NCBI GenBank assembly: GCA_026710865.1
Contig: JAPOQG010000026.1
Coordinates: 1 to 41,279, forward strand
Length of the DNA stretch: 41,279 nt
Direction of reading: 5' to 3'
Source of the DNA: Acidimicrobiaceae bacterium
GTDB taxonomy: Bacteria; Actinomycetota; Acidimicrobiia; Acidimicrobiales; Aldehydirespiratoraceae
Of this stretch, positions 16,455-25,287 are shown in pieces. A program made the translations under genes and the position numbers. The notes beneath the pieces were generated by a model, which saw only the letters and a list, made by a program, of their open reading frames with translations, was not told where the DNA came from and did not search any database. Every line of letters begins with the position of its first letter. Positions within the stretch are counted from its first letter, which is position 1.

Positions 16455-17653
16455 CCGCGGCCAGATACTCCCAAACCCGCCCGGCGGCGCGGCAGGAGGC
16501 CCGCCGCAGCCACCCGACCGCGAGAGTGGCCCCGGACGGCCGCGGCCCCCGTCCCCCGATAGGGCGCCGGACGGGGCCGTTCCTGGTGCTGTTCCTGGCC
16601 GTGGCCGCGCTGGTGCTGCTCGGCCTGGTGATGGCGCTGTCGGCCACGGCCGCCCCGAGCCTCTCCGGCACCGACTCGGCGTGGTCGCTGTTCAAGAGCC
16701 AGGCCATGTGGCTCGGGGTCGGGACGGTGGCGGTGCTGGTGCTGCTGCGGCTGGACTACCACCGCTGGCGGCGGCCCGCCGCGCTGGGCATGGGCGCCTG
16801 CCTGCTGCTGCTGGCCCTGACCGCTCTGCCCAGCGTGGGGCTGAGCGCCAACGGGGCCCGCCGCTGGCTCGGGACGGGCCCGGTCGTCTTCCAGCCGTCG
16901 GAGTTGACCAAGCTCGCCTTCATCGTCTTCGTGGCCGAGCTGCTGTCCCGGCCCGAGCGCCACATGGAGGACACCCGCGCCACGCTGCAGCCGGTACTCC
17001 TCATGACGGGGGTCGTCAGCGCCCTGCTGATGATGCAGCCCCATCTGGGAGCCTGCCTGCTGATCGCGGGCGTGGCCGCCACCATGCTGTACTTCGCGGG
17101 CGCGCGGCTGTCCCACCTGGCGCTGGCCGGCGGTGCCGGGGCCACGCTCACCGCCCTGATGATCGCCTACTCTCCCTGGCGCAGAGCCCGCGTGCTGGGC
17201 TTCCTCGACCCGTGGGAGGATCCCCTCGGCAACGGCTACCAGACCCTGCAGTCACTGCATGCCCTGGCTGCCGGCGGCGTCGACGGGCTCGGGCTCGGCT
17301 CGGGCCGGGCCAAGTGGGGCTTCCTGCCGTACGCCCACACCGACTTCATCTTCGCGGTGATAGGCGAGGAACTGGGCCTGGCGGGCTCGCTGTTCGTCGT
17401 GACGCTGTTCGTGGTGATCGCAGCGACCGGCCTCACCGTGGCGTTGCGGGCGCCGGACCGCTTCGGGATGCTCCTCGCGGTGGGCATCACGTCGTGGATC
17501 ATCATGCAGGCCGTGCTGAACATCGGCGCCGCGGTCGCCGTCTTCCCGGTCGTCGGGATCACGCTGCCACTGCTCTCGTTCGGCGGGACCTCGCTGGTGA
17601 CGACCATGGCCGCGGTGGGGGTTCTGCTGAACGTGGCGAGGCAGATCCGATGA
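16451..17653 (+). CDS. ftsW: FtsW, septal peptidoglycan glycosyltransferase (SEDS)
   Basis: SEDS-family polymerase that builds glycan strands from lipid II at the septum with FtsI. The 400-residue product has a basic cytoplasmic head of about 45 residues and about ten membrane segments. Family blocks are present: LSANGARRWLGTGPVVFQPSEL, here split as NGARRWLG and FQPSELTKLAFIVF, then QPHLGACLLI, GFLDPWEDPLGNGYQ, FLPYAHTDFIFAVIGEELGL and the end block VGITLPLLSFGGTSLV. Asp298 in AHTDF corresponds to the catalytic Asp (297 in E. coli). ATG 16451 overlaps the murD stop; the stop overlaps murG. FtsW rather than RodA is chosen on position. Confidence 0.94.
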   Translation: MTAARYSQTRPAARQEARRSHPTARVAPDGRGPRPPIGRRTGPFLVLFLAVAALVLLGLVMALSATAAPSLSGTDSAWSLFKSQAMWLGVGTVAVLVLLRLDYHRWRRPAALGMGACLLLLALTALPSVGLSANGARRWLGTGPVVFQPSELTKLAFIVFVAELLSRPERHMEDTRATLQPVLLMTGVVSALLMMQPHLGACLLIAGVAATMLYFAGARLSHLALAGGAGATLTALMIAYSPWRRARVLGFLDPWEDPLGNGYQTLQSLHALAAGGVDGLGLGSGRAKWGFLPYAHTDFIFAVIGEELGLAGSLFVVTLFVVIAATGLTVALRAPDRFGMLLAVGITSWIIMQAVLNIGAAVAVFPVVGITLPLLSFGGTSLVTTMAAVGVLLNVARQIR

Positions 17654-18837
17654 GCGCGCCCGCGCCCCGGGGGCGGGGAGGGCCGGGCGAGCGCCCCGGC
17701 TCGTCCTGGGCCGTGATCGCCGGCGGCGGGACGGCCGGCCACGTGCTGCCGGGAATCAGCATCGCCGAGCAGATCGTCGCCGGGGGCGCGCCCCGCGAGG
17801 CCGTGCACTTCGTCGGCAGCGCCCGCGGCGTCGAGACCCGCCTGGTGACCGAGGCCGGGTTCGGGCTGACGGCCCTGCCCGGGCGGGGCCTGCAGCGGCG
17901 GCTGGCGCTGTCCAATGCAACCGCAACGATCGGGCTCCTACGGGCCTTCGCCGAGGCCCTGGTCGTGCTGCGGCGCCGCAGGCCCGCGGTCGTGCTGGGC
18001 CTGGGCGGCTATGCGTCGGCGGCCTGCGGAGCGGCTGCGGCGCTGCTGCGGGTTCCGCTGGTGATAACCGAGCAGAACGCGGTTCCCGGCCTGGCCAACC
18101 GGCTGTTGAGCCGGTTCGCGGCCGGCGCGGCCACTGCCTTCGAGGCAACCGACCTGCCCCGTGCCACCTGGACCGGCAACCCGGTGCGGACCGAGGTGCT
18201 GGCCGCGGACCGGACCTCCGGACGGGCGGCGGCCAGGGCCGCATTGGGGGTCGGCTCCGGGCGCCGGCTGGTGGCCGTCTTCGGAGGCTCGCTCGGCTCC
18301 CGCAGCATCAACGAGGCCGTAGCCGCCGCGTCGGAGATCTGGCACGACCGGGGCGACCTTCACATTCGCCACATCGCAGGGCGGCGCGACTACGACGATC
18401 TGGCCGGTCGGGCCGCACCCGATCGCGAGCGCGCGCTGGGCTACGACCTGGTCGCCTACGAGGACGACATGGCGACGGTCTACGCGGCCGCCGACATCGT
18501 GGTGAGCCGCTCCGGCGCCACCACCGTCGCCGAGCTGGCGGCGGCAGGCGTGCCGGCGGTGCTCGTTCCGCTGCCGGGAGCGCCCGGCGACCATCAGACG
18601 GCCAACGCCCGCCGGCTCGCCGAGGCGGGTGGGGCGGTCATCGTCAGCGACGCCGAACTCGACGGGACCCGGCTCGCGGCAGAGGTCGACGCACTGCTGG
18701 ATGATCCCGACCGCCTCAGTGCCATGGCCGGCGCGGCCACGGCGCTGGCCCGGCCCGATGCAGCCCGCGCCGTCGTGGATCTCATCGAGCGCTGCGCCCT
18801 TCGCCCGCAGCCCCGCGAGCAGGAGGCCGCTCCGTGA
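17650..18837 (+). CDS. murG: MurG, lipid II synthase
   Basis: Peripheral membrane GT-B glycosyltransferase that adds GlcNAc to lipid I. The 395-residue product has the N-terminal GGGTAGHVLPGISIAE loop, ARGVETRLVTEAGF, VLGLGGYASAACGAAA, ITEQNAVPGLANRLLSRFA, GNPVR, the second-domain loop FGGSLGSRSINE, and the donor-binding SRSGATTVAELAAAGVPAVL with PGDHQTANAR. ATG 17650 overlaps the ftsW stop (ATGA). The head before GGGTAGH is about 20 residues longer than in E. coli and Gly/Pro/Arg-rich. The stop overlaps murC (GTGA). Confidence 0.95.
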   Translation: MSAPAPRGRGGPGERPGSSWAVIAGGGTAGHVLPGISIAEQIVAGGAPREAVHFVGSARGVETRLVTEAGFGLTALPGRGLQRRLALSNATATIGLLRAFAEALVVLRRRRPAVVLGLGGYASAACGAAAALLRVPLVITEQNAVPGLANRLLSRFAAGAATAFEATDLPRATWTGNPVRTEVLAADRTSGRAAARAALGVGSGRRLVAVFGGSLGSRSINEAVAAASEIWHDRGDLHIRHIAGRRDYDDLAGRAAPDRERALGYDLVAYEDDMATVYAAADIVVSRSGATTVAELAAAGVPAVLVPLPGAPGDHQTANARRLAEAGGAVIVSDAELDGTRLAAEVDALLDDPDRLSAMAGAATALARPDAARAVVDLIERCALRPQPREQEAAP

Positions 18838-20252
18838 GAGCCGTCGACCTCTCCACCCCCCGGGCCATCCACGTGGTCGGTGCGGGCGGGGCGGGCATGG
18901 GGGCCATCGCGTCGGTGCTGCGGTCGATGGGCCACCGGGTGTCGGGATCGGACCTGCGCGACGGGCCTGTCGTGGCCCGGCTGCGGGCGGAGGGAGTGCC
19001 GGTCGCCATCGGCCACGACCCCGCCAACCTCGGCGACGCCGGCCTGGTCGCCATCTCCTCGGCCATCCACGACAGCAATCCCGAGGTTCGGGCGGCCGAG
19101 GCACGCGGCGTTCCCGTCGTGCGGCGCAGCGACATCCTGCCCGCCATCGCCTCGCACCGCCGAACGATCGCGGTGGCGGGCACCCACGGCAAGACCACCA
19201 CAAGCTCGATGCTGGCGCTGGTGCTGCGCGACGCCGGGCTCAACCCCTCGTTCATCATCGGCGGAGACGTCAACGAGATCGGCACCGGGGCGATGTGGGA
19301 CGCCGGCGAGTGGTTCGTGCTGGAGGCCGACGAGAGCGACCGGACGTTCCTGGCCATCGACGCCGAGGTGGCCGTGGTGACCAGCATCGAACCCGACCAC
19401 CTCGAGGCCTACGACGGCCGGCCTTCGGCTCTCGTCGATGCCTTCGGCGAGTTCCTGGCCGCGGCCCGCCACCGGGTGGTGTGCGCCGACGACCCGGTGG
19501 CCGCTCGGGTCGGCGCAGCCACCGGAGCCACGACCTACGGCACCAGCCCGGACGCCGACTACCGCATGAGCGACGTGTCGCTGCGGATGCCGGAGTCGGC
19601 TTTCGACCTGTGCGAGGGTCAGACACCGCTGGGGCGCCTCACGCTGCCGACGCCGGGCCTGCACAACGCCCGCAACGCGGCCGCCGCGGCGGTGGCCGCG
19701 ATGGTGGCGGGTGCCCCGTTCGAGGACGCGGCCCGCGCGCTGGCCCGCTTCGGGGGCGTGGCCAGGCGCTTCGAGTTCCGCGGCGACTCTTCCGGCGTGA
19801 CCTTCGTCGATGACTACGCCCACCTTCCCAGCGAGGTCGCGGCGGCCCTCGACGCGGCCCGCACCGGGGCATGGCGCCGGGTGGTGTGCGTCTTCCAGCC
19901 GCACCGTTACAGCCGGGTGTCGTCCATCGGCGCCGACTTCGCGCACTCCTTCACCGGCGCAGACCACCTGGTGCTGACCGGGATCTACCCGTCGGGCGAA
20001 GCCCCGCGGCCCGGTGTGACCTCCAAGATCGTGCTCGACGCCGTGCTCGACGCCCATCCGTGGTCCTCGGTGACGTGGCTGCCCCGGCTCGACGAGGTCG
20101 CCGACTGGCTGGTGGGCCGGCTGCGTCCCGGCGACCTCTGCCTGACGCTCGGCGCCGGGGACCTGACCTCGGTGCCCGACGTCGTGATCGAGCGCCTCGA
20201 GTCTGCCCGCACCACCGGCCGCGAGCCCGAGCCCGCGGGGGCGCAGCGTTGA
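18834..20252 (+). CDS. murC: MurC, UDP-MurNAc:L-alanine ligase
   Basis: Cytoplasmic ligase adding the first amino acid, L-Ala, to UDP-MurNAc. The 472-residue product has the opening HVVGAGGAGMGAIASVLRSMG, the P-loop VAGTHGKTTTSSMLALVL, VLEADESDRTFL, TSIEPDHLEAYDG, TPGLHNARNAAAAVA-type Mur block, FVDDYAHLPSEVAAAL and FQPHRYSRVSSIG. GTHGKTT and the DDYAH block are typical of MurC. GTG 18834 overlaps the murG stop; the stop overlaps the murB TTG. Full family length. Confidence 0.95.
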   Translation: MRAVDLSTPRAIHVVGAGGAGMGAIASVLRSMGHRVSGSDLRDGPVVARLRAEGVPVAIGHDPANLGDAGLVAISSAIHDSNPEVRAAEARGVPVVRRSDILPAIASHRRTIAVAGTHGKTTTSSMLALVLRDAGLNPSFIIGGDVNEIGTGAMWDAGEWFVLEADESDRTFLAIDAEVAVVTSIEPDHLEAYDGRPSALVDAFGEFLAAARHRVVCADDPVAARVGAATGATTYGTSPDADYRMSDVSLRMPESAFDLCEGQTPLGRLTLPTPGLHNARNAAAAAVAAMVAGAPFEDAARALARFGGVARRFEFRGDSSGVTFVDDYAHLPSEVAAALDAARTGAWRRVVCVFQPHRYSRVSSIGADFAHSFTGADHLVLTGIYPSGEAPRPGVTSKIVLDAVLDAHPWSSVTWLPRLDEVADWLVGRLRPGDLCLTLGAGDLTSVPDVVIERLESARTTGREPEPAGAQR

Positions 20253-21208
20253 CCGCCGCCGTCGCAGACCTGCTCGCCGACGTGGACCGGCGGCTGACCG
20301 GCTCGCAACTCGCGCCGTCGGTGAGGCGGGACTACCCCCTGGCGGCCCACACCACCTACCGGGTGGGCGGGCCGGCCCGGCTCTTCGTGACCGTCGATGA
20401 TGGTGCCGGACTCGCCACGCTGGCATCGATCGTGGCCGACTCGTCCGCGGCGGGCGGGCCACCTCCGGTGCTGGTCGTGGGACGGGGCTCCAACCTGCTG
20501 GTCGCCGACCGCGGCTTCGACGGCCTCGCGGTGGCCCTCGGCAGCGGGCTGGCAACCTTCGAGATCGACGCCGCCACGGTCACCGCATCCGGCGGGGCCC
20601 TGCTGCCGGTGCTGGCCCGAGCCTCGGCCGACGCCGGCCTGACCGGCTTCGAATGGGCTGTCGGCGTGCCCGGGACCGCCGGGGGCGCAGTGCGGATGAA
20701 CGCGGGCGGTCACGGCTCGGACATGTCCGAGTCGCTCGTGGAGGCGGTCGTGGTCGACCTGCACCGCGGGGGCTCCACGGCGCTGGGCGTCGAGGAGCTG
20801 GACCTCGGCTACCGCTCGAGCAGCATCGCCGAGCACCAGGTGGTGACGTCCATCAAGCTCCAGTTGAAGTTCGGGGACCGGCAGGCCGCTCGAGCCGAGT
20901 TGGCTGAGATCGTGCAGTGGCGGAGAGCCAACCAGCCCGGAGGCCGCAATGCAGGGTCGGTGTTCACGAACCCCGAGAACGCCGCGGCGGGCGCCCTGAT
21001 CGAGTCTGCGGGCGCCAAGGGACTCCGGATCGGTTCTGCGGAGGTCTCGCCCAAGCACGCGAACTTCATCCAGTCCGACGAGGGAGGGCGCGCAGCCGAC
21101 ATCGTCGAGGTGATGAGAGAGGTGCGCAGGCTGGTGACGGCCGAGCACGGTGTGGACCTGGCGATGGAGACCCACCTCGTGGGCTTCGAGCCCTGGGAGT
21201 TGCCGTGA
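20249..21208 (+). CDS. murB: MurB, UDP-N-acetylenolpyruvoylglucosamine reductase
   Basis: FAD and NADPH-dependent reductase making UDP-MurNAc. The 319-residue product has AAHTTYRVGGPARLFVTVDD, the FAD-binding VVGRGSNLLVADRGFDGLAV, WAVGVPGTAGGAVRMNAGGHG, YRSSSI (the YRxS region), NAGSVFTNPENAAAGALI with the active-site Ser, and GSAEVSPKHANFI. The start is TTG 20249, in a TTGA overlap with the murC stop; no ATG or GTG fits as well, and the coupled layout matches every neighbour. The stop overlaps ftsQ (GTGA). Confidence 0.94.
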   Translation: MTAAVADLLADVDRRLTGSQLAPSVRRDYPLAAHTTYRVGGPARLFVTVDDGAGLATLASIVADSSAAGGPPPVLVVGRGSNLLVADRGFDGLAVALGSGLATFEIDAATVTASGGALLPVLARASADAGLTGFEWAVGVPGTAGGAVRMNAGGHGSDMSESLVEAVVVDLHRGGSTALGVEELDLGYRSSSIAEHQVVTSIKLQLKFGDRQAARAELAEIVQWRRANQPGGRNAGSVFTNPENAAAGALIESAGAKGLRIGSAEVSPKHANFIQSDEGGRAADIVEVMREVRRLVTAEHGVDLAMETHLVGFEPWELP

Positions 21209-21996
21209 GCAGCGCAACCGTGGCCGTGGACCCGCGCATGAAGGCGCGCCGCACCGCAGTGCTGCGGGCGCAAGGGCGCCGGCGCCTCCATATCCTCACC
21301 GCCCTGGCCGCCGTAGCGCTGGTGGCCGGGCTCTCCTTCGGCATCAGCCGCACGCCTCTGATGGACGTGGACCGGATCTCCATCGACGGAGGCGGAGCCC
21401 GATCCGCCGAGATCCTGGAGAGATCGGGCTTCTCCACAGAGGTGCCGATGCTCTCGTTGGACCTGGACGGGGCCGAGAGGTCCATCACCTCGCTGCCGTG
21501 GGTGAGGTCCGCCCGGGTCTGGCGGGACTGGCCGGGCACGGTGCGCGTCACGGTCGAGCCCCGCGTGCCGGTGGCCGAGGTTCCCGCGGTCGGGGGCCGC
21601 ACCGTGCTGATCGACGCCCACGGGTATGCCGTCGACTGGGCGCCGGCCTCGGCTGAGCCGGGCGGGCTTCCCCGCGTCGCCGTGCCGTTCACCGGCCGGC
21701 TCGGCGACATCCACACCGCCGCGGACGGGCCCCTGGCCGTGGTCGCGGCGATGCCCGACGATCTGCGTGCCTGGGTCAGCGCGGTGACCCTCGATCCCGG
21801 CAACGGGCAGATGGGGCTGCAACTGATCGGCGGAGCCAGGGTGGTGCTCGGCGAGCAGAACCTCCTGGACGACAAGATCAGCGCAGTGCGAGCCGTGCTC
21901 GCGGGCAGCGAACTCGATTGCATCACCGAAATCGACGTGATCATGCCCGACATCTCCACCGTGACCCGCCACCAGCCGTGCCTACCCCGCGGGTGA
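21205..21996 (+). CDS. ftsQ: FtsQ/DivIB-like division protein
   Basis: A 263-residue bitopic membrane protein of the divisome. It has a basic head, one membrane segment (LHILTALAAVALVAGLSFGI, about residues 30-50), a POTRA domain (MDVDRISIDGGGARSAEIL through WVRSARVWRDWPGTVRVTVEPR, about residues 54-125) and the following FtsQ beta domain. It would dock FtsL and FtsB-like partners onto the ring. GTG 21205 overlaps the murB stop and closes the chain of coupled genes. The stop lies inside the first copy of a 21-bp direct repeat (21986-22029). Two Cys near the end could form a disulfide outside the membrane. Confidence 0.88.
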   Translation: MSSATVAVDPRMKARRTAVLRAQGRRRLHILTALAAVALVAGLSFGISRTPLMDVDRISIDGGGARSAEILERSGFSTEVPMLSLDLDGAERSITSLPWVRSARVWRDWPGTVRVTVEPRVPVAEVPAVGGRTVLIDAHGYAVDWAPASAEPGGLPRVAVPFTGRLGDIHTAADGPLAVVAAMPDDLRAWVSAVTLDPGNGQMGLQLIGGARVVLGEQNLLDDKISAVRAVLAGSELDCITEIDVIMPDISTVTRHQPCLPRG

Positions 21997-22029
21997 GGCT
22001 GAGGCTTACCCGCGGGTGAGGTTGAGGCT
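21986..22029. repeat. 21-bp direct repeat at the ftsQ 3' end
   Basis: Copies at 21986-22006 and 22009-22029 (23-bp period) are identical but for one C/T change. The first copy encodes the last residues and the TGA of ftsQ; the second lies in the ftsQ-ftsZ gap. The repeated unit starts CCCGCGGGTGAGG. It looks like a small tandem duplication. Confidence 0.85.
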
Positions 22030-22069
22030 CAGCGGCGCCGCCGTGACCCGTCATCGGGCATGCGGGCTC

Positions 22070-22075
22070 TAAGAT
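22070..22075 (+). promoter_or_regulatory. Candidate -10 box for ftsZ
   Basis: TAAGAT lies about 36-41 nt before the ftsZ start, in the only real gap (114 bp) after ftsQ. No good -35 is present at 16-18 nt. A separate ftsZ promoter is usual in actinobacteria, but this assignment is weak. Confidence 0.35.
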
Positions 22076-22110
22076 GCAGTGATCGCGAGCCAGGGAGGTT
22101 CAACACGGTG

Positions 22111-23229
22111 ATGGCCGACTCTCACAACTACATCGCCGTCATCCGGGTGGTCGGAGTCGGAGGCGGGGGCGTCAACGCCGTCAACCGGATGATCGACGCG
22201 GGCCTGCGGGGCGTGGAGTTCATCGCGGCCAACACCGACGCCCAAGCCCTCAGCATGAGCGACGCGGACCTGAGGATCGACATCGGGAAGAACCTGACCC
22301 GCGGCCTGGGCGCGGGCAGCGATCCCGAGATCGGAAGGCAGGCGGCCGAGGAGCACGTCGACGAGATACGGGAGGCCCTCAACGGATCCGACATGGTGTT
22401 CATCACCGCCGGCAAGGGCGGCGGGACGGGCACCGGTGCCGCTCCGGTGGTGGCCGAGGTGGCCAAGAGCCTGGGCGCGCTCACCATCGGCGTAGTCACC
22501 CGGCCGTTCAGCTTCGAGGGATCCCGTCGCTCGGTTCAGGCCGAGGAGGGGATACAGCGTCTCAAGGAGAAGGTCGACACCTTGATCGTCATCCCCAACG
22601 ACCGGCTCATCGCCATCGCCGACGAGAAGACCTCCATGCTCAACGCGTTCCGCATGGCCGACGAGGTGCTGATGCAGGGGGTCGGGGGCATCACCAACCT
22701 GATCACCACGCCGGGGCTCATCAACGTCGACTTCGCCGATGTTCGCACGGTGCTGACCGAGGCCGGCAGCGCCCTGATGGGCGTGGGGTCGGCCAGCGGC
22801 GAGGGGCGGGCGGTGGCCGCGGCCCGCGGCGCCATATCGAGCCCGCTGCTCGAGTCGTCGATCGACCGGTCCCAGGGCCTCCTGCTCAACATCTCGGGCT
22901 CGCCGAGCCTGGGCCTGATGGAGGTGAACGAGGCAGCCGAGGTGGTGCACTCGGTCGCGCACCAGGACGCCAACATCATCTTCGGGACGGTGATCGACGA
23001 CGCGCTCGGAGACGAGGTGCGGGTGACCGTCATCGCCGCGGGGTTCGAGAGCGACCGGCAGAGCTACACCGGCAGGGACCGCCGCGTCCGCCGGGACCGC
23101 AGGCAGACCGCGAGGACGGCCGAGGAGGACATGCAGATCGCCGACGTGTTCGCCACGGCCGAGCATCCCGACGCGCTCGGCGGGCTCGACCTCAACGACG
23201 AGTTCGATGTGCCCGACTTCCTGAGATGA
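22111..23229 (+). CDS. ftsZ: FtsZ, tubulin-like cell division GTPase
   Basis: GTPase that polymerises into the division ring at midcell. The 372-residue product has [27 protein letters not shown], the tubulin signature [37 protein letters not shown], and the synergy loop [12 protein letters not shown] short charged linker of about 45 residues leads to the C-terminal peptide DVPDFLR, the docking site for SepF and others. ATG 22111 follows an AGGGAGG ribosome site at 22092-22098; the adjoining GTG 22108 has slightly better spacing and is an equal candidate. An in-frame ATG at 22060 would add a head not seen in the family. It has its own upstream gap, unlike the coupled genes before it. Confidence 0.97.
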   Translation: MADSHNYIAVIRVVGVGGGGVNAVNRMIDAGLRGVEFIAANTDAQALSMSDADLRIDIGKNLTRGLGAGSDPEIGRQAAEEHVDEIREALNGSDMVFITAGKGGGTGTGAAPVVAEVAKSLGALTIGVVTRPFSFEGSRRSVQAEEGIQRLKEKVDTLIVIPNDRLIAIADEKTSMLNAFRMADEVLMQGVGGITNLITTPGLINVDFADVRTVLTEAGSALMGVGSASGEGRAVAAARGAISSPLLESSIDRSQGLLLNISGSPSLGLMEVNEAAEVVHSVAHQDANIIFGTVIDDALGDEVRVTVIAAGFESDRQSYTGRDRRVRRDRRQTARTAEEDMQIADVFATAEHPDALGGLDLNDEFDVPDFLR

Positions 23230-23269
23230 CCGCGCCGCCGGCCCAGCCCCCCTCGGCCCGTCCAGCTGC

Positions 23270-23980
23270 GTGATCGAGAGGGTGGTGCCGGCGGGCGACG
23301 GACGGCTCGCCAGGGTGCGCTGCTCACAGGCATTCGAGGGCGACTTCCGCTGCGATCACGACGGCGGGGCCGGCGCCGGGGGCGCCGATTCTCTCGAGCG
23401 GCGGCGCCAGAGGCTGATGAGCGGTCGCTGGACCTGGCTCGAACAGGTGCACGGCGCCGACGTGGCATTCATCACCGAGCCCGGTGGCTGTGCGGGGGCG
23501 GTGGCCGACGGAGCGGTCACGGCTGTGCCCGAGGCGGTACTCGCCGTGCACACCGCCGACTGCGCTCCGGTGGTCGTCGTCGGAGGCGGCGCGCTGGGCG
23601 TGGCCCATGCCGGCTGGCGGGGCATCGTGGCCGGAGTGATCGGCCAAGTCGTCGACGGAGTGCGCCGGGCCTCGGGCGCCGGGGCGGCGACGCAGCTGCG
23701 CGCCGTGATCGGCCCGGTCATCAGGCCCTCGAGCTACGAGTTCGGTGTCGACGATCTGGCCGCGGTGGCCGCGTCCGCCGGTCGCGATGTCTCCGGCGCC
23801 ACCTCCTGGGGCACCCCAGCCCTCGACCTGTGCGCCGCAGTGCTCGGAGCACTGGACGCGGCCGGCGTCAGCGACGTGGAGGACCTGGGGCTCGACACCG
23901 CCCGGAGCGGCTTCTTCTCACACCGGGCCCGCGGCGACCGGGGCCGCCAGGCGACCGCAGCCCGGCTGGAGAGACGGTGA
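23270..23980 (+). CDS. pgeF: PgeF/YfiH-type polyphenol oxidase family (laccase domain) protein
   Basis: A 236-residue member of the multicopper-polyphenol-oxidase-like (DUF152/YfiH) family, zinc enzymes acting on purine nucleosides or editing peptidoglycan precursors in characterised members. Active-site signatures are WLEQVHGADV, VHTADCAPVVVV and GVAHAGWRGI, which supply the His and Cys metal ligands, plus GPVIRPSSYEFG. GTG 23270 is 40 nt after ftsZ without a clear ribosome site. Location right after ftsZ is a common actinobacterial arrangement and fits a cell wall link. Its stop overlaps the next gene (GTGA). Confidence 0.9.
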   Translation: MIERVVPAGDGRLARVRCSQAFEGDFRCDHDGGAGAGGADSLERRRQRLMSGRWTWLEQVHGADVAFITEPGGCAGAVADGAVTAVPEAVLAVHTADCAPVVVVGGGALGVAHAGWRGIVAGVIGQVVDGVRRASGAGAATQLRAVIGPVIRPSSYEFGVDDLAAVAASAGRDVSGATSWGTPALDLCAAVLGALDAAGVSDVEDLGLDTARSGFFSHRARGDRGRQATAARLERR

Positions 23981-24684
23981 GCGTCCCGCCGGCGGCGTCC
24001 GCCACCCTGGCCGGACGGTACGAGGCCCTGCAGGCCCGCATCACCGGCGCGGGCGGCCAGGGTGTCACCGTCATCGCGGTCACCAAGGCGTTGGGGGCAT
24101 GGGCCGTCGACGCGGCCGCCGCCTGCGGCATCGGCGACATCGGCGAGAACTATGCCCAGGAGTGTGTGGCCAAGGTCGCCGAAGCGGCCGCGGCGCCCAT
24201 GCCCCGGGTCCACTTCGTCGGCCGGCTGCAGCGCAACAAGGTCAGGATGCTCGCCGGTTGCGTCGACGTCTGGCAGACCGTCGACCGGGTCGAGCTGGCC
24301 CGCGAGATCGGCCGGCGCGCCCCGGGCGCGGATGTGATGATCCAAGTCAACATCTCGCACGAGGAGACCAAGGCAGGCTGCGCTCCCGCCGACACCGAGT
24401 CGCTGGCCTCGGCAACCTACGACGCCGGCCTCAGTCTGGTGGGCCTGATGGGCATCGGTCCGCTCGGGCCGCCCGAGGAGGCCCGCGCCGGCTTCAGGCA
24501 GCTCAGGCGGCTGGTCGACTCGCTGGGACTGCGCCACTGCTCGATGGGCATGACCGACGACCTCGAAGTGGCCGTGGCCGAAGGCGCGACGATGGTCCGG
24601 GTGGGAAGAAGCCTCTTCGGGGCACGTCCCCGCCAGGGGTTGCGCGGCGTGGCACAATATGACGCACCGCCAGGGGATCGGTGA
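23977..24684 (+). CDS. YggS family pyridoxal-phosphate homeostasis protein
   Basis: A 235-residue single-domain PLP-binding TIM-barrel protein (YggS/PROSC/YlmE). The PLP lysine is in VIAVTKALGAW; further family blocks are IGENYAQECVAKV, HFVGRLQRNKVR, MIQVNISHEETKAG, GLMGIGPL and the phosphate-binding SMGMTDDLEVAVAEGATMVRVG, with GRSLFG near the end. These proteins have no known catalytic activity and keep PLP levels balanced. GTG 23977 overlaps the pgeF stop. The end of the gene overlaps the leader of sepF, whose coding start is at 24728. Confidence 0.92.
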   Translation: MSVPPAASATLAGRYEALQARITGAGGQGVTVIAVTKALGAWAVDAAAACGIGDIGENYAQECVAKVAEAAAAPMPRVHFVGRLQRNKVRMLAGCVDVWQTVDRVELAREIGRRAPGADVMIQVNISHEETKAGCAPADTESLASATYDAGLSLVGLMGIGPLGPPEEARAGFRQLRRLVDSLGLRHCSMGMTDDLEVAVAEGATMVRVGRSLFGARPRQGLRGVAQYDAPPGDR

Positions 24685-24699
24685 GGCGCGCAAGCACGC

Positions 24700-24705
24700 T
24701 AGGGT
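24700..24705 (+). promoter_or_regulatory. Candidate -10 box for sepF
   Basis: TAGGGT fits the TAnnnT box and would give a start near 24712 and a short leader containing the AAGGAG ribosome site at 24712-24717. Given the tight linkage with yggS, sepF may also be read from upstream. Confidence 0.35.
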
Positions 24706-24727
24706 TTTCGCAAGGAGCGACGTATCG

Positions 24728-25267
24728 ATGCTGAAGAAGGCGATGATCTATCTCGGGCTCGGTCCGGACGAGCACTACGAGAGCTACGACGACCCGATCC
24801 GCCCGACACCGTCGCACGGTGCACAGCCAGGCCGGTACGGGCCCGAGGCCGCGCAGCCAGGGGTCTCGGTCGCGTCGGGCAGCGCTCCCGGCGACCCGGT
24901 TCTGGGCCGGACAGTGCGGCCGGTGCAGCTCGCGCCGACCGCGGGCGAGGCGGGCCCGGAAACGGGCTACGACAACCCGGTGCGGCCGGTGCATTCCATG
25001 CCCGCCAAGAACATGAAGCCCCACGCTGTCTCTCCTGACGCCTTCAACGACGCCCAGGAGATCGGGGACCGGTTCAAGTCGGGCCAGCCCGTGATCGTGA
25101 ACCTTCAGGCAGTCGATCGGGACCTGCAGCGGCGCCTCGTGGACTTCGCGAGCGGCCTCTGTTACGCCATGGGCGGCAAGATGGACCGAGTCGCTGACCA
25201 AGTCTACCTGCTCACCCCCTCCGACGTGGAGGTGGCGAAGGAGACCGCCAGGCCCAAGCGCTCCTGA
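24728..25267 (+). CDS. sepF: SepF, FtsZ membrane anchor
   Basis: Cytoplasmic protein that tethers FtsZ to the membrane and bends the septum. The 179-residue product starts with the amphipathic helix MLKKAMIYLGLGPDEHY that inserts in the membrane, then a disordered linker of about 80 residues, then the conserved SepF domain PVIVNLQAVDRDLQRRLVDF, ASGLCYAMGGKMDRVADQVY and LLTPSDVEVAKE. The linker contains near-repeats YDDPIRPTP and YDNPVRPVH. ATG 24728 is right because the helix must be N-terminal and AAGGAG lies 10 nt upstream. It is the expected partner of FtsZ's C-terminal DVPDFLR; actinobacteria lack FtsA and depend on SepF. Confidence 0.95.
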   Translation: MLKKAMIYLGLGPDEHYESYDDPIRPTPSHGAQPGRYGPEAAQPGVSVASGSAPGDPVLGRTVRPVQLAPTAGEAGPETGYDNPVRPVHSMPAKNMKPHAVSPDAFNDAQEIGDRFKSGQPVIVNLQAVDRDLQRRLVDFASGLCYAMGGKMDRVADQVYLLTPSDVEVAKETARPKRS

Positions 25268-25287
25268 CTCTGGTTCTCTGGACATAA

